NCBI GenBank assembly: GCA_032358255.1
Contig: JAULBX010012985.1
Coordinates: forward strand, 1 to 64,000
DNA from: Heterotrichella gracilis
Lineage: Eukaryota; Sar; Xanthophyceae; Tribonematales; Xanthonemataceae
Direction: 5' to 3'
DNA length: 64,000 nt
Shown here: one piece after another, positions 1-11,945 of the stretch
Position numbering within the stretch: position 1 is the first letter of the stretch
Layout: every line of letters starts with the position of its first letter
Translations under genes and position numbers: made by a program
Notes under the pieces: generated by a model
What the model saw: only the letters and a program-made list of their open reading frames with translations
Database searches by the model: none
What the model was told of the DNA's origin: nothing

Positions 1-816
1 TTGAAAATTGGATGGATTACACCGATGGAGCAGTGGTCAGGGTACCCTTCTCTAAATACTTTGTTTAAAGCGCTCGCTACATGCTCTGGTAAAATGCTGA
101 TGGTGTCTAAAATGTATTCTGCTCTCATGCCATGCACATCTGCTGCTTTGTTTTTTTTAAATAGTTTACATGTTTCTATAACATCAGCAGCGGTGGTGTC
201 GGCGTTCAGCAATGAACAATCTGGTGTTGGGCTACTGAAAAGTGAACTAGGTACCACCGGTGCCTTAGGTTGTTGCAAGTCATTCTCTTTAGCATGATGA
301 GCAGGCATGTTCAAAAGGTTTTTAAACCCTTCGTACCAGCGCTGCACGCAGATGTGCGTGCCGGATGCAGCGTCCTTGGGCGTAAAAATGTTCCAAAATT
401 TGCGAGAATCCACTTTGGCAAGAGCCACTAGTTGGCTTCCTGCCAGCCTGTTTTTTCCCACCTTTTTTTTGCTCGCAAAAGCTTTTTATATTCTTTATAG
501 GCAAACGATTTGAACTCAGAGTCAGCAGAGGTAGATGACAGGATTGCCACCAGCCCTTCTTTTCTTCCTTACATTGTTTGTCATACCACTGCTTAGTTTG
601 GCGTTGGGATTTGGGCTGGATTTTCTTATATGTGTGGTCATCCGCATGCAAGATTGCTTTCCGCAGCAGGTCAACTGCTACATCAGCCGTACTTGCCGCA
701 GCCGACGCAGTCTCTAGCATAGTTAATACTATAGGATGGTGCACTTTGTCTAATAATATTTTTTGCAGGTTTTTGTCATATTTATGTTTGGGGGCTTGGT
801 GGATGGTTTGTGACAT
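1..816 (-). mobile_element. LINE (non-LTR retrotransposon) fragment, endonuclease-RT linker and start of RT
   Basis: The minus strand encodes the region between endonuclease and reverse transcriptase of a non-LTR element. It reads roughly DKQCKEEKKGWW, then KLFKKNKAADVHGMRAEY, then FREGYPDHCSIGVIHPIF, which is the classic lead-in to RT motif 1 (K..A.D..G and the 'V.PIFK' strand). The piece starts outside the window, so the catalytic RT half is not seen here. The reading frame changes at least once, near 540-570, between the 'KGWWQSC' block and the 'SADSEFKSFAYKEYKKLL' block. This copy is therefore dead. It may belong to the same family as the LINE at 7544-8613, which supplies the RT part that this copy lacks; the two pieces do not overlap, so this cannot be tested within the window. 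Confidence 0.8.
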
Positions 817-867
817 TCTTGCGAAACGTTAATAAATCTTGTAAATAAATCTTGTAAGTGTGCGATA

Positions 868-2777
868 TTGCGATATGATTTGCGCAAAGGGCATTTTTCC
901 TGCGATATGGTTGCGATATTCCAAGGGGGAGTAATATTTATAATCACGGGGAGGAAACCCTGCGCGGGCGGCGCAGGCAAGGCCTGGCAAAGTCTAGCCC
1001 TTAAGCGAGGAGCCAGTCTTAAGACAGTTCAGCTCAGTTTCTGCCGTCACAACCCTTGTATGCTTTGCGAGTGCAACGTCAGCACGAAGCTAGCACAAGT
1101 GAGGTGTCAGACGCCTCAACAGGGCGCAGGGGTGTGGGTAAGCCACTCAGCTTCGTGTGGAAGTGGTTCAATCAGAAGGCCACCACTCATCCAACATCGT
1201 CAAGGCGCCCTTGGCACGCCGTCTGCAAAGCCCTAGGGTGCAGACAGCAGATCAACGATGGCAATATTGGCAAGATGAAGGAACATGTCCGGAAGTGCAG
1301 CAAGCTGCAATCTGTGTACCCTGGTGCACTGAAGGAGCTGGAGGAGCAGTGCAGCAAAGCAGAGCCTCCAGATGAAGACAGTATGTCTCTCACCAGGGCC
1401 CAGCTGACCAAGAAACCCAAGTTGACCCAGGCCAGGTTGGACCGCACCCTTAACACCAGAGTGCTAGATGCACAGGCACAGAGGAGACTATTGAATAGAC
1501 GAGAAGGTGCTACGCTTCTTTGCTCTGTGTTCTATCTCCTTCAACTCAGCAGAACATTGGTCCTTCCTGGACTTGATGCTGGAGTCGAGGCCCAGCTACA
1601 TTCCTCCAGGTACAGCTACTTGCTTTTTTCCTGTCAAGCTACCTGCACCCTCCAAGTGGCTTACTGAACCGTGCTTTACCTGCAGGCGCCACTGCCCTGC
1701 GCACTACGTGCCTACAGAAAGAGTACAACCTGGTCAGGAGCGTCATGAGGGCCATGCTCCTACCGGCCACCCATATCAACATCACACTCCTCCTGGACGG
1801 ATGGACAGACGTCAGTGGGTTGTCTGTATACTTCATGCTGATTGTGCTGAGGAACAGGATGTCTCTTCTGCTCTTTGGGCGGGAGTGCACTGCAGACGAA
1901 CACACTGGGAATTTTGTGCAGGGTACGTTTCTTGTATGCACCGTGGCCGTCCGTACATCGCCTTGCATAGCACTGCAGTGCTAAGCAACCTGTGCCCTGT
2001 CCTACAGGGTTGTTCCGGGAGGCAGCCATTGCTGTCGGCAGGCAGAAGGTGGGCGCAGTGTGCAGTGACAACCCGTCCACCATGGCCATGGGAAGGAGAC
2101 TATTTGTGGCAGAAGAAGGTTGCCAGCATGTGCTGAACATAGGGTACGTGTGTTGTCAGTGTGACTTGACTATTGCTAATCCTGCGGGGTGGATTTTGAC
2201 CTTGAACAATGCATTTACCTCAAGCAGGTGCACCTTCCACGCTTTTGGTCTCCCCATGGGTGCCAGCGTGTCCTTCGAACTTGCAGCCCAGTTGGTCACA
2301 AGGGCACAGCGGGTGGTCACCTATATCAAGGCTTCGCATATGTGCGCTGCTTTCCTGAAGAAGATTGCAATTAGCCTTGCCATCAAGCAGCCCACACTGG
2401 CGACCTCCAACCAGACCCGCATGACGTTAGTCGACATGTGCTGCAAGTCAGTGCTGCGCCATGAACCTGCGTTCCGCATCCTCCTTGAGCAGCATTCAAA
2501 CATCATCGCAAATCAAGCTGTGCTGGAGACTCTGGGGGATCGGGATTTTTACACAGAGCTGCAGCTTGTGACCGGCGTGACAGGCTTCTTCAGCCAGGTC
2601 ATCATGGCCAGTCAGGGTGACAGCACAACATTTAGCGACACCTGCAGGTACTGGCTGTACTTGGGGTGCTCATTGAAGAAACTTGCAGAGCTGCCTGCAT
2701 GGAGGAGCAACTCTACGCGCCGAGGTACATTCATTGCGCCATGTGCTTCATTTGAATGCTACCTTGCACACATCTAA
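868..2777 (+). mobile_element. hAT-superfamily DNA transposon, transposase gene with introns
   Basis: Translated blocks match a hAT transposase in order. A BED-like segment lies at about 1130-1310 (FVWKWFNQK, then C..C-type residues and KMKEHVRKC). A 'RFFALCSISFNSAEHWSF' block at about 1510-1610 is like the pre-catalytic helix. The core block follows at about 1686-1920, with LLLDGWTDVSG as the typical DGWT motif. A VGAVCSDNPSTM block lies at about 2009-2142 and a long helical segment at about 2229-2727. The blocks are separated by short introns with GT/AG ends (acceptors near 1685, 2008 and 2228; donors near 1920 and 2142). The C-terminal hATC dimerisation domain is not seen, so the copy may be truncated at its 3' end. 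No 8-bp target duplication could be assigned. Just upstream (857-925) the motif GCGATAT occurs four times, as expected of subterminal repeats. Confidence 0.75.
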
Positions 2778-2864
2778 TTTGCATTGATCAGCTGCTGTTA
2801 TGCCATGCCATCTCGTGCCGCATGGGTACTGATATGTTCACTACAAGAACAGCACTCCCCTAGT

Positions 2865-3485
2865 CTGGGCCTAGAAAATACCTACTCCCATTCCGTACTA
2901 GGGCAGTGTGAGGCCAGTACTAGGCCTGTTTCAGACTGTTGTACAGTAAGGGAAAAGGGCAATTGGGCGTATTCTAGGCTACCACTGAGTTAGTGGCTGA
3001 GACTGGAACATACCTACTTCACACCCAGTGGGCAATTTCAAATTGTTGACCACATTCGAGGTGGGTGCAAACTAGGCCCGTCGCAGGCTAGGCCTAGTCT
3101 ACACCTATGTCTGGTGTGCACCTACTTTGGACCTTCTAAGACGATTTAGGTGTACCTGGAATGCACCTAGCCGCTTCTATGCCTGTTGCAGGTCGCCTGA
3201 AACAGGCCTAGTACTACAAACCCAGGCCTGAACCAGGCATGTAGCAGGTCTCAACCAGGCCTAGTCACTACCAGTGATGCAAAACCAGACCTGTAGTAGG
3301 CGTGTAGCAGGCTGTCACTTGGTGGTGTTGTGACCCCAGTCAGAGCCTACTATGGTCCTACTATGTGGACTTCATCGTATCGAGGGGTAAAATAGGTGTA
3401 ATACAGAGAGGTCCCAGCCCTGCACAGCGGGCTGGATAGCACCCAAGAGTGGCCTACATCGGCAGAAGGCCAGGCCTAGTGCATG
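2865..3485. repeat. cluster of AGGCCTAG-type short repeats downstream of the hAT transposase
   Basis: This stretch has no credible ORF. It is dense in AGGCCT, CTAGGCC and ACTAGGCC motifs in both orientations (for example near 2870, 2911-2930, 3070-3100, 3205-3270 and 3470), mixed with GTAGCAGG and CAGGCCTG variants. hAT elements are known to carry subterminal arrays of short transposase-binding motifs, and the position right after the transposase fits that. The assignment is inference. Confidence 0.5.
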
Positions 3486-3975
3486 TCTCATAAATGCCTG
3501 GTGCGGAACTATATACACGCAACAATGCAGCAAATATGATATACAATGATCATGAACCATACAAGTGATTTTTGCCTCCAGAAAAACGTGATTTGGCGAG
3601 ACCTTTCTAGAGGTAGACCTGTCAAGCTGCGCAAAATGGTGTTGTCCACAAACAGATGTGTTGAGAAAATTTCACTGCTGAACTTGGTGATAATTATTAG
3701 TTATAGCTAATTATTTGTAAATGTATATATACAGCAGCATGCTCACTAGAATTGGACGTATAACAGTCATGCAGGCCGCGAACATGTCGACTGTCATGTG
3801 CATATATTTCTATTCGCATTCATGTCCTAGACCACACTTTATTGCTGGCAGCTGCAAGCACTGGGTGCATCCATCAGCACATATATATATCAGCTCCCCA
3901 TGCTGCACGCAGACTGCAGCGCCGCGCTCACGGCGATGCATGGCTGCCTGCAGAAGCAGCTGTGGACTGCTCCTC
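3486..3975. other. intergenic / 3' flank, nothing recognised
   Basis: AT-richer DNA between the hAT-derived region and the 3' end of the SAP-domain gene on the other strand. It holds TATATA stretches (near 3723 and 3883) but no coding signal that I can support. Confidence 0.4.
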
Positions 3976-6900
3976 TCAGTATTTCTCCACCGCCTTGATC
4001 AACTGTGCTTTGGTTTTCTTGACATGTGGGAGCTGCAGGCTGATGCAGATGTGTTTGAGGTCTGCAACTTTCATTTTGCTGACAATCTCGGGTGCCGGAA
4101 GCACAGGCGCCTGCTGCTGGAGGTCCTCGTGCACTGCGTCGACGCCAGGGGCATCAGTGCGGGGGCGCTGGCGTGTGCACTCTTCATCCCCCAGACTGCC
4201 GCCGCCCTCCTGCATGTGTGGTCCGCGTTTGGACTTCTGCAGCTCCACCATGCACTGCACCGACGCTGCTGCAGTGGGGTCGATTGGCAGGGCGCTTAAT
4301 GGTGGGGCGCTGGGTGGGGGGCCGCTGGCTGGGGGGGCGAAGGGCGGCAGGGCAAAGGGCGGCGGGGTGAAGGGTGGCGGGGGGATGGCTGGCAGGGCGC
4401 CCTGCGTATATGGGGCACCGTGGATCATCAGGTTGAGGCTGAAACTGCACTGAACGATCACTGGACAAATAGTGTGCGGGAACGCACGCCATCTGACTGT
4501 AATGGCAAGTGATGGGTCAAAAGAGACGGGTTAATAACACAAGGTCAAAACTGCAGCCTGTAGACTGCAACCACTAGCAGTGGCAGCTCTACAGTTGCCT
4601 GACGACGGAGTGCTACAATGCATTGGGATAATTGAGACCGCTTTCAGCTGCTGTGCTTGCACTGCCATCCATTGGACAGAGCACGCCTCACCGCACATGC
4701 CGTGAATGCAACCGGCATCCAGCCAAGAGTGCATCCAACCAACCTGCATGTTGCCCAGGCTCGCGGCCGCGGCTCCTGCAGGGGGCCCAGGCGCGCCTCG
4801 AGTGGGCGGTCGGGGTGGGTTGAAGCCCTGCGTGCCATGCACAGGTGCCGGGGCTGGTGCTGGCAGCGCGACCTGTACGAGGTGACAAAGAAGAAATCAG
4901 TGTGGGTGCAAAGCAAACAAATAAGTAAATAAATAAATACGCAGCCAGTCCATGAACAGGCGCCTTGGTTGAGGAAGAGGATTTAGCAAAGACAAGGCCA
5001 TTGCCCTTCTGTCCACTGTTTCCCCTACCATATTAGTTTGGTGCACTCCTTGAAGGTGGTGCAAAGTATGATGACCAATTGATGTATCTGTCTGCATGCA
5101 TTCAAGCAACTGACTGGGAACTGGGAACTACAGTAATGGAGCCATTTGTTGGTCTAGCCTTGCAGCAATGTGGCAGGCAAGCAGCCAAGAGTGCATCCAA
5201 CCAACCTGCATGTTGCCCAAGCTCGTGGCCGCGGCTCCTGCAGGGGGCCTAGGCGCGCCTCGGGTGGGCGGTCGGGGTGGGTTGAAGTGCTGCGTGCCAT
5301 GCGCAGGCGCTGGGACGGGAGCTGAAGCTTGCAGCGCGACCTTTAGATACGAGGTGACAAAATGGAATCAGTGTTGATGCAAATTACATGATTGATGATC
5401 TAAAGGAATCAGTCAAACAAATTGAGTAGGAACTACATAAAGGGCCATTTGTCAATTTTGCCTTGCATACAGGGCGCCAACGATTATACTACTGCTGGAT
5501 TATACCTGTGTGTGTGTGTGGCCTATGGCTGCCTACCACCCGCGATGCCAAACGCAGACGCTGCACATTGCATTCACCAAACCAGATGCTGGTGCATCGC
5601 CGATTGTCAGTCACAATGCGCACGTGAGCAGGTGCAAAAGCCAGGCCTGCACTGCCATGCACCGTGACCTGTGGGTTGAGCTCCAGGAGCACGCCAGCAC
5701 CCGCAGCAGTCTGATTGTAGGCTATGAGCACGCGCTCTGCAAGTGAGGATCGATTGCATCATGGGCAGGGAATGGAAGGGGGCACGGTATGGCCTCCAAC
5801 GGTGCAATAGCATATCATGGATATGCAGAAGTGCCAACCCAGGCAAGACACTGGCAATGCAGCTTCTACCAGCACGCTGTGATACCAAATGGTAGTTATA
5901 CTGCTGTGCATCAAAGTCACCCATGCCCCATGTTCAAACCACACCACGCACATGCTGCACATTGTACAGGGTGGCTGCTAAAGCATGACAACGATATCTG
6001 TCTCATGCGTGTAAAGAGAAAGCTGCTTGATTGCATCCTGGACTGATGAGGAGGCTCTATTATGTCAGAATTGCACTCGACTGATTGCATGCACATGGGC
6101 ACCATGCCTGCACTCACCCACAGCATTGGCTGGCCGGGTGTCGCCCTGGTGATCTTTGAAGATCCAATCGGCTGGCAATGGCCAGTCATCGCGTTTCTCC
6201 GGCGTCCAGTTCTTGGCTTGGCCTTGCAGAAACCTGCCACAACACAGGTCAGGCATCAAGACAGCAATGGCTGGTTCAGAAAGGACAACTGCCCGTATAG
6301 CATTAATCTGCAAGAGCTTGTAGGATCAGCCACCTCCTACTGCACCCAGTGCATACCCATGCAAGTTGCAGTATGCTATTTGGTACTCACGTGTTGATCC
6401 AGCTGCCAATCTGCTTGTTAGTGTTCTCTTCCCCGAGTTGCCTGATGCCAGCCTTGAGGGCCTCGATCAGAAGAGGCTTCATGAACTGTGGCTGCTGGAT
6501 TATTGTCAGTGGCCTCCCAGTGGCTGGGTCACACTTTGCTGCGGCTTTTATCAGCGCCCGCCCGTAGGTTTTGAACTGCGCACAGATTGTATCCGGTACC
6601 ATTTGCGCACGTTGCGCAGTGGCGCTGTCGTTGGGTGTTGTTTTCTGCCGCCTGCCCTTGGCGTAGCTGAACTGCGGCTGTGGTTGCTGTGCACTGCTTG
6701 CCACAATGAAGGGTGTGAGCGGTTGTGCATGGGGAATGGCAGGTGCTGCTAAGAAGGGGCCCGGTCCACTGGTAATCCGGGAAGGCAAAAAAAAAAAAAA
6801 ATCCGGAAAGGCTGCACACCGACGCTTGTGGAGGTGACCTGGGTATCCACGTTGTAGGTGCTGTGGTTGCTGTGCACTGGCTGGTAGGAGGCCATGGCAA

Positions 6901-7356
6901 TGGGATCAGGCCTGATCTGACCAGGTGGCCTGAAGTCTACCTGTGGACCACAGCATCACGTCAGCTGACGGGTTGTAAAACACCAAAACCTGGCACTCTC
7001 ATCAAAGGAACGACTGTTTCACACCGACTTACCTCTAGTTTCACTCTATTGGTCTCAAAGCACACATTGTTGAAAATAAGGTTGATGGCCTCTGGACCAT
7101 TGCACATGGTGGTGTACACCTGCTGAAAGGTGACACCCGTCGAAGTGATCACGCCATTCTCGTCCTCGTCCTGGTCCAGCAGCATGACAATGTCGTCATC
7201 GTCCTGACCAAAGGCCTGTCGTATGTTCAAAACGAACTGTTGCAACTCGTACACCTTGTCCTTGGCACGCAAGTCTAGCCTGAAATGCTTTGCGATAGGA
7301 CAGATAGAACCATGGCGGGATAGGGCGAGTTCCCATGGTCTCTCTGCTTCGGCCAT
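3976..7356 (-). CDS. SAP-domain protein, function unknown
   Basis: Phase-compatible exons on the minus strand are 7356-7033, 6940-6391, 6233-6118, 5736-5537, 5340-5206, 4872-4744 and 4449-3976. The start is MAEAERPWEL at 7356. The last about 35 residues (MKVADLKHICISLQLPHVKK, then TKAQLIKAVEKY) form a SAP motif, which usually binds DNA or chromatin. Before it comes a long Pro/Ala tract of repeated PPFA/PPSAPP units. A block with GEENTNKQIGSWINT and NWTPEKRDDWPLPADW is well conserved in style but not recognised. Two adjacent 43-45-residue exons are copies of each other. A 14-A run at about 6787-6800 (poly-T in the coding sense) lies inside exon 2 where the frame changes; it is either part of a small unrecognised intron or a homopolymer error. 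A nuclear role is an inference from the SAP motif only. Confidence 0.6.
4744..5340 (-). repeat. tandem in-frame exon duplication in the SAP-domain gene
   Basis: Exons 5340-5206 (45 codons) and 4872-4744 (43 codons) are near-identical. Both read VAL.A.AP.PAP.HGTQ, then FNPPRPPTRGAP, then PPAGAAA.SLGNMQ, and both end at CAG before a GTTGGT donor. Similarity continues into the flanking introns on both sides. Both copies are phase 0 to phase 0, so both can be kept in one mRNA. One acceptor is TACAG (better), the other TAAAG (poorer). Confidence 0.8.
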
Positions 7357-7543
7357 GGGAAGGGAACCTGGTTGTGTGTCTCAGTGCCAAAACTTCGTAA
7401 CGCTCGGCCGTGGCGAGAAGTACCCAAGTATCAATAAGCAAGTAAGCCCAGGTAGGTTAACAAGGGAAGCAAACAGCAGTCGTAAAGTATTTTGCTGATG
7501 TGCTGTTCTAAAACCCGTACATAAGCTTTTGTGAAAAAGCCGA

Positions 7544-8613
7544 GTGTTGGTTTCAAACCTTTTCCCGTCACAGGGACCTCATTGGCAATGCACGAGCTGT
7601 TTACATGAAGGTAAAGAGGTATTGCTGAGGGAGCTGCACCTTGATACAACGTGTGTGGTCCGTGCCTTTGGGGACGTTTCCCCCCCCTTTCAGATATGCA
7701 CCGGTTTAAAGCAGGACTGTGTTTTAGCTCCTTCCCTTTTCAATTTAGTGGTAGACACGGTGGCAAGGCAAGTGCTTGAGGTTGTGCAGGACCTTGGCAT
7801 TTCCATTGCTTACAAGGTAGATGGCCAGTTGTATAGGGCCTCGTCTCGTAACTTTAAGGGTAACCTGCAGCTTATCATTTTTCTGATAATGTATGCGGAT
7901 GACATCACTCTGGTCTGGGGATCTCAGTTGGAGGTGTCAACAGCACTTTCTAGGGTGTTTGTGATTTTCCAGAAGTGGGGATTATTAGTTAGCGTCCCTA
8001 AGACCAAGATTCTAGTTGTAGCAAAAACTGAACAGGAACTGCCCGTGGTTATATTAGACGGGCAGCAGGTGGAAGTGGTGGACAAGTTCACCTGTTTAGG
8101 AAGTGTTTTTACTAGTGATAACACTTTGGACGCGGAGATATCAAACCGCCTTAGCCGTGCAGGTGGCGCCTTTGCGTCGCTCAGAGGGGTTTTGTGGCTT
8201 AACAGGCGAATTAGTCTGCGCACAAAATGCCGGATTGTTAGTGCAGTGGTGCTGACAACCCTTCAAATGGGGCTGACAGCTGGGCTATTAGGCAGCCTCA
8301 GCTTGCTAGATTAGAGGTTTTTCAAAATAATTGTTCAAGGGCTCTGTGTGGGGTTTCAAGGTTGGTGCACACCCCTATCTCCGTTCTCCTTAGCAAGTGT
8401 GGTTTACAAAGCATAAGTTACAAACTCAGGGACATAAGGCTACGCTGGTTGGGACATTTAGGACGTTTATCAGACGATAGGGTTCCTAAATGTATGGTGT
8501 TTGGTAGGGTAGAGGGGGCAAAGGGGGTAGGTAAGCCAAGGGCCACATGGGCTGACTTACTCCAGCAGGACCTCAAGTTGCGTGGGATCAATAGGTGGTT
8601 CAAACAGTGTTAG
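7544..8613 (+). mobile_element. 5'-truncated LINE, reverse transcriptase and C-terminal region
   Basis: The reading frame contains the RT core of a non-LTR retrotransposon: GLKQDCVLAPSLFN (usually GLKQGC), then the catalytic MYADDITLVW at about 7890-7920, then the thumb-like block FTCLGSVFTSD and ISNRLSRAGGAFASL. It continues, after one frame change near 8270-8310, into LEVFQNNCSRALCG, IRLRWLGHLGRL and GKPRATWADLLQQDLKLRGI, ending at a stop by 8613. This is the usual C-terminal end of such polyproteins. The endonuclease and the N-terminal half of RT are absent, as is common for 5'-truncated copies. It lies just upstream of the SAP-domain gene start (7356), in the opposite orientation. Confidence 0.88.
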
Positions 8614-8985
8614 GAAAGAGCTGCGTGGCGCCGCATATGCAAGACCGACTGCTAATCTGGCTGTATTGCTGGAATGCATGTAACTAAACGCACATCCTCA
8701 CCCACTACGATGCACCCTCGGGGATTTCGTGATACGTGGTTAAACCACGTACCATAAAATTAGCTTTGCAAGCCCGTCCTGCGACCCACGCATATGGCTC
8801 GTAACGCTTCCCTCCCCTCCCACCCCTGCACCCCACCCTACCCATGCACTCCCACCCCCCTCTGCACCAACCACACCCCATATCGTGTGGCCCGAGAGCC
8901 CTGGTTTGAAGTGGCACAAAACCATCCAAAGGGTCTACACTTGTGGTCCTTCAGTTCACTCTCCCCCTCACTACCCCCCCTGTAG

Positions 8986-11223
8986 GCAGAGAGCCCTGGT
9001 TCCAAGTGGCCCAAGACCTCCCTCGCATGCCTGAGAGAGGGCCAGCGACTCACACAGCGCCAGCTGGCGCTACTCAACCAGATATGCAGGTGGGGGTGGG
9101 TGCGAGTGCAGGGGAGGTTGGGAGAAAGTGCATATATCTGTATCGTATGATATGATCTGCACGGTTGTCAGATCAAATCCAGTGCCCAGGTATGGTGTGG
9201 CACGCATGGAGGTTGGCAGCACTGTGGAATAGCGGCGGTGGCATTTCTGATCCGACTTGGCATTAAGGTTCTGGGGGCATTGGTGAGTGGAGCAAGTTTA
9301 GAAATTAATTCCCGTTGTTCAACCTGTCATGTTATATAAAAATAGGTGTTTAGCAACAAGGTGTGCCCCACATATGCAGTGTACCTCACGAACGGCCATT
9401 TGTTCAAATAAATTCAAGTTTTGAAATTTCCAAATTTTCAATATGTGCTCCCCAATGCGCCTCCCAGTGAGTGTATCTACCCTATTTTCTTCCTCAGCAT
9501 GTACCCCCCTTGTACCCCACATGCACCTCAATGGCACCGCTCCCCTCCCCTCCCCTGCACCACTAACATGCACCCAGCCCCCCGTCCTCACAAGCCTCTG
9601 TGTGTGGTGCAGAGCAGAAAGCAAATCCTTCAAGCAGCAACCTGAAGCACACAAGGTGCGCCAGCTGGCAGTGTGGTGTCATGCAATGCAGTGTGATGGG
9701 TGTTAAATGTATTTGCTGCAGGCAAACTCAGTCCCAGGGCTGCCCACGGGCTGACCTGTTTATTGGGGACCATCAAGCGCACAACATGGAGAATTGGTAA
9801 AACATCGTCAGGACATACCTGCCTAGCTCCGCATGCATAAGAGGTCGACTGCTGATCTAGCTTTTGAGCGGGAATGCTTGTTGTATTATATATTCCAGCA
9901 GCTTATTGAAGCAGTCTTCGTTGCGCCACCCAGATCCGCACCCTGGCCCTGAACCCTAAAACTCTTGCGCCACCCAGATCCGCGCCCTAGCCCTAAACCC
10001 TAAAACCCTAAACCCTTGCGCCACCCAGATCTGCACCCTGGTATTGTAGCAACAAGGATGGGTATCTGCTCTGGTATTGTTACCAATTGTGTGGGCGACG
10101 TTCTCCAGGAACCATTTACAGTCATGCTGAATGCCAACAATCTGGCAAGTCGCTGTAACGCATGTCAGCAAGCATCACTGTTGATGTTGCCCGGTGTGGC
10201 TGTGCAGGTCCTGGTTGACAGTGCAAGCCTGGTGATGTACAGCTGCAGGTGGGAAACCCTAGCCTAGGGTATGCTTAGGATTTGGTATTGCAGGTTGGAA
10301 CCCTAGCCTAGGGCAATCTTAGGGTTTGGTGTTGCAGGTCCTGGTTGACAGCGCAAGTATATATAGCATAAACCTTATTACACAACCTTTTTATCCCATA
10401 TCCCCTGTCTCTTCCCCCAGGTGTCTAGAGCGCCTGCTGAGCTGCACGACCCACACGCTGCAGCCAGTGGCGGATGACTCCACTGCCAGCCTCGAGGAAC
10501 AGAAGCGAATCGTAGCGCTGGTGGGCGAGGCGGACCGACCTTCATACTGGTTCCACGCCAGCAAGGATGGCAACCGGGAACCGCACTACCGAGGTATGAG
10601 CGGAGTACCGTACTGGCACGGTACGCCGCGCAAAACCAGGCCCTTGTGGTAGAGCGCAGAAATATGAAATTAAGCACATTCCTTCTCCTGTACACCGTTG
10701 TCTTGCAAGGAAGCAATGCCAATGTCGCTGCAACCATTCCTGATTGTGATGTGTCCATCACAGGTTGTGATTGTGACTGTGCATGCGACTGTGGATGTGA
10801 TTGCAATTGTGTCCCTTGCAACGGACCACATTGGCTCTGCACTGTACACCGCCTGCATGCTTCGCCCCCACAGGAACAACCCTTGCAACCCAATTACAGG
10901 TCCCAGGTGGCAGTGGCGCCTAAGCTTAGATATTGCATGTGTGTGGTCATGCAGGGGACCACATCGGTGCCACACTGGCGCACCGCCTGGCGTGCTTTGC
11001 ACCCTCAGCTCCCACCCCCACAGCCCAACCACAGGCCCCAGGTGGCAGTGGCGCCCAGTCGCCGAGCGGCGCCCATTTGCCACGTGGCAGCCAGTCGCCA
11101 CATGGAACCCATTCGCCACATGGCGGCCCCTCAGCGCGCGCCCTGCCCGCCGCCGTGCGCCGCTTCCGGTCTGCGGTGGAGGGGTGCGATGAGCTAAGGG
11201 GGGCATACACATGGTTTGAGGAG
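8986..11223 (+). CDS. unrecognised gene (partial model, three exons)
   Basis: Three exons join in phase: 8986-9089 (ends LALLNQIC-R), 10421-10593 (CLERLLSCTTHTLQPVADD, then EEQKRIVALVGEADRPSYWF and HASKDGNREPHYR) and 11042-11223 (GGSGAQSPSGAHLPRGSQSP, then HGTHSPHGGPS and VRRFRSAVEGCDELRGAYTW). A short last exon at 11431-11469 (GSLHVTLRAIMG, stop) is possible in the same phase. The third exon carries a small repeat of the type SP(H/S)G-H/A-H/S. The start and any further 5' exon are not found. I do not recognise the family. Echoes of the exon edges lie nearby: about 8890-8930 resembles the start of the first exon, and 10893-10921 resembles the acceptor and start of the third. Confidence 0.45.
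9925..10365. repeat. intronic tandem repeats with CCCTAAA-like tracts
   Basis: GCGCCACCCAGATC occurs three times (about 9925, 9965 and 10018), separated by CCTAAACCCTAAA telomere-like sequence. Further on, GCAGGTCCTGGTTGACAG occurs at about 10205 and 10336, with two CCCTAGCCTAGGG-type blocks between. All of this is inside the intron between the first two exons of the 8986-11223 gene. Confidence 0.7.
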
Positions 11224-11888
11224 GTAAATAGTGGTTTGACGAGGTGCACACGTCCCCCTCTCAATGTGGCACCGCACTGGCTCTTTTAACATTGAAGTCA
11301 ATTGAATTGTGCTGCTCCAAGCTCCCCAGATCATTGCCGCAATAGTTGGCCGCAGGGGTCGCAGCTTGACATGCAGCATGCCAATCCCCATCCCATGCCC
11401 CATTACTGAAACCCCACAACTACCGCGCAGGGATCTCTGCATGTTACGCTGAGGGCAATCATGGGGTGATAGGATAGTCTCCCCTGGGGAGCATCCTGCG
11501 TGGGGTGTTAGCGTTGAATGGTTTTGCGGCCACCGGCGCTCCGAGCATTGAATGGCTGCAGCCTGCCTTCTGAGGACCTAATGGAGCTGAATGAAGTTGT
11601 GCCACCTGGTCCAGCAGGACATCTGGGGTCAGTTGTTGGGAACTGAAATTGCTGGGACAGGATTAAAGCAGCTGGGTAGGACTCCGGGAGAGCAGCAATG
11701 ACAATTGGTTTCAATTCATACATGCATCCACGTTGACTTGCCTGTGTTAAATTTTGAGTTAAACTTAATAATTAGTGTGCCACAATGTGTCATACCTGTT
11801 ACAGTAGGCTACGCTTATAACTTCTATCAATCACCAGACATGATGATCGACGCTCGTAGAGATAATACGGGAGCAATGCGTGACATGA

Positions 11889-11945
11889 TGTATAATAAAT
11901 TGTTATTGTAATAATAACAATGATTATTGTAATTTATTATAATAC
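11889..11945. repeat. AT-rich compound hairpin
   Basis: The arms GTATAATAAATT and AATTTATTATAATAC are inverted copies around an inner hairpin of TTGTTATT with AATAACAA. It sits in gene-poor DNA between the orphan gene and NTF2. It may be the remains of a small inverted-repeat element. No function can be read. Confidence 0.6.
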
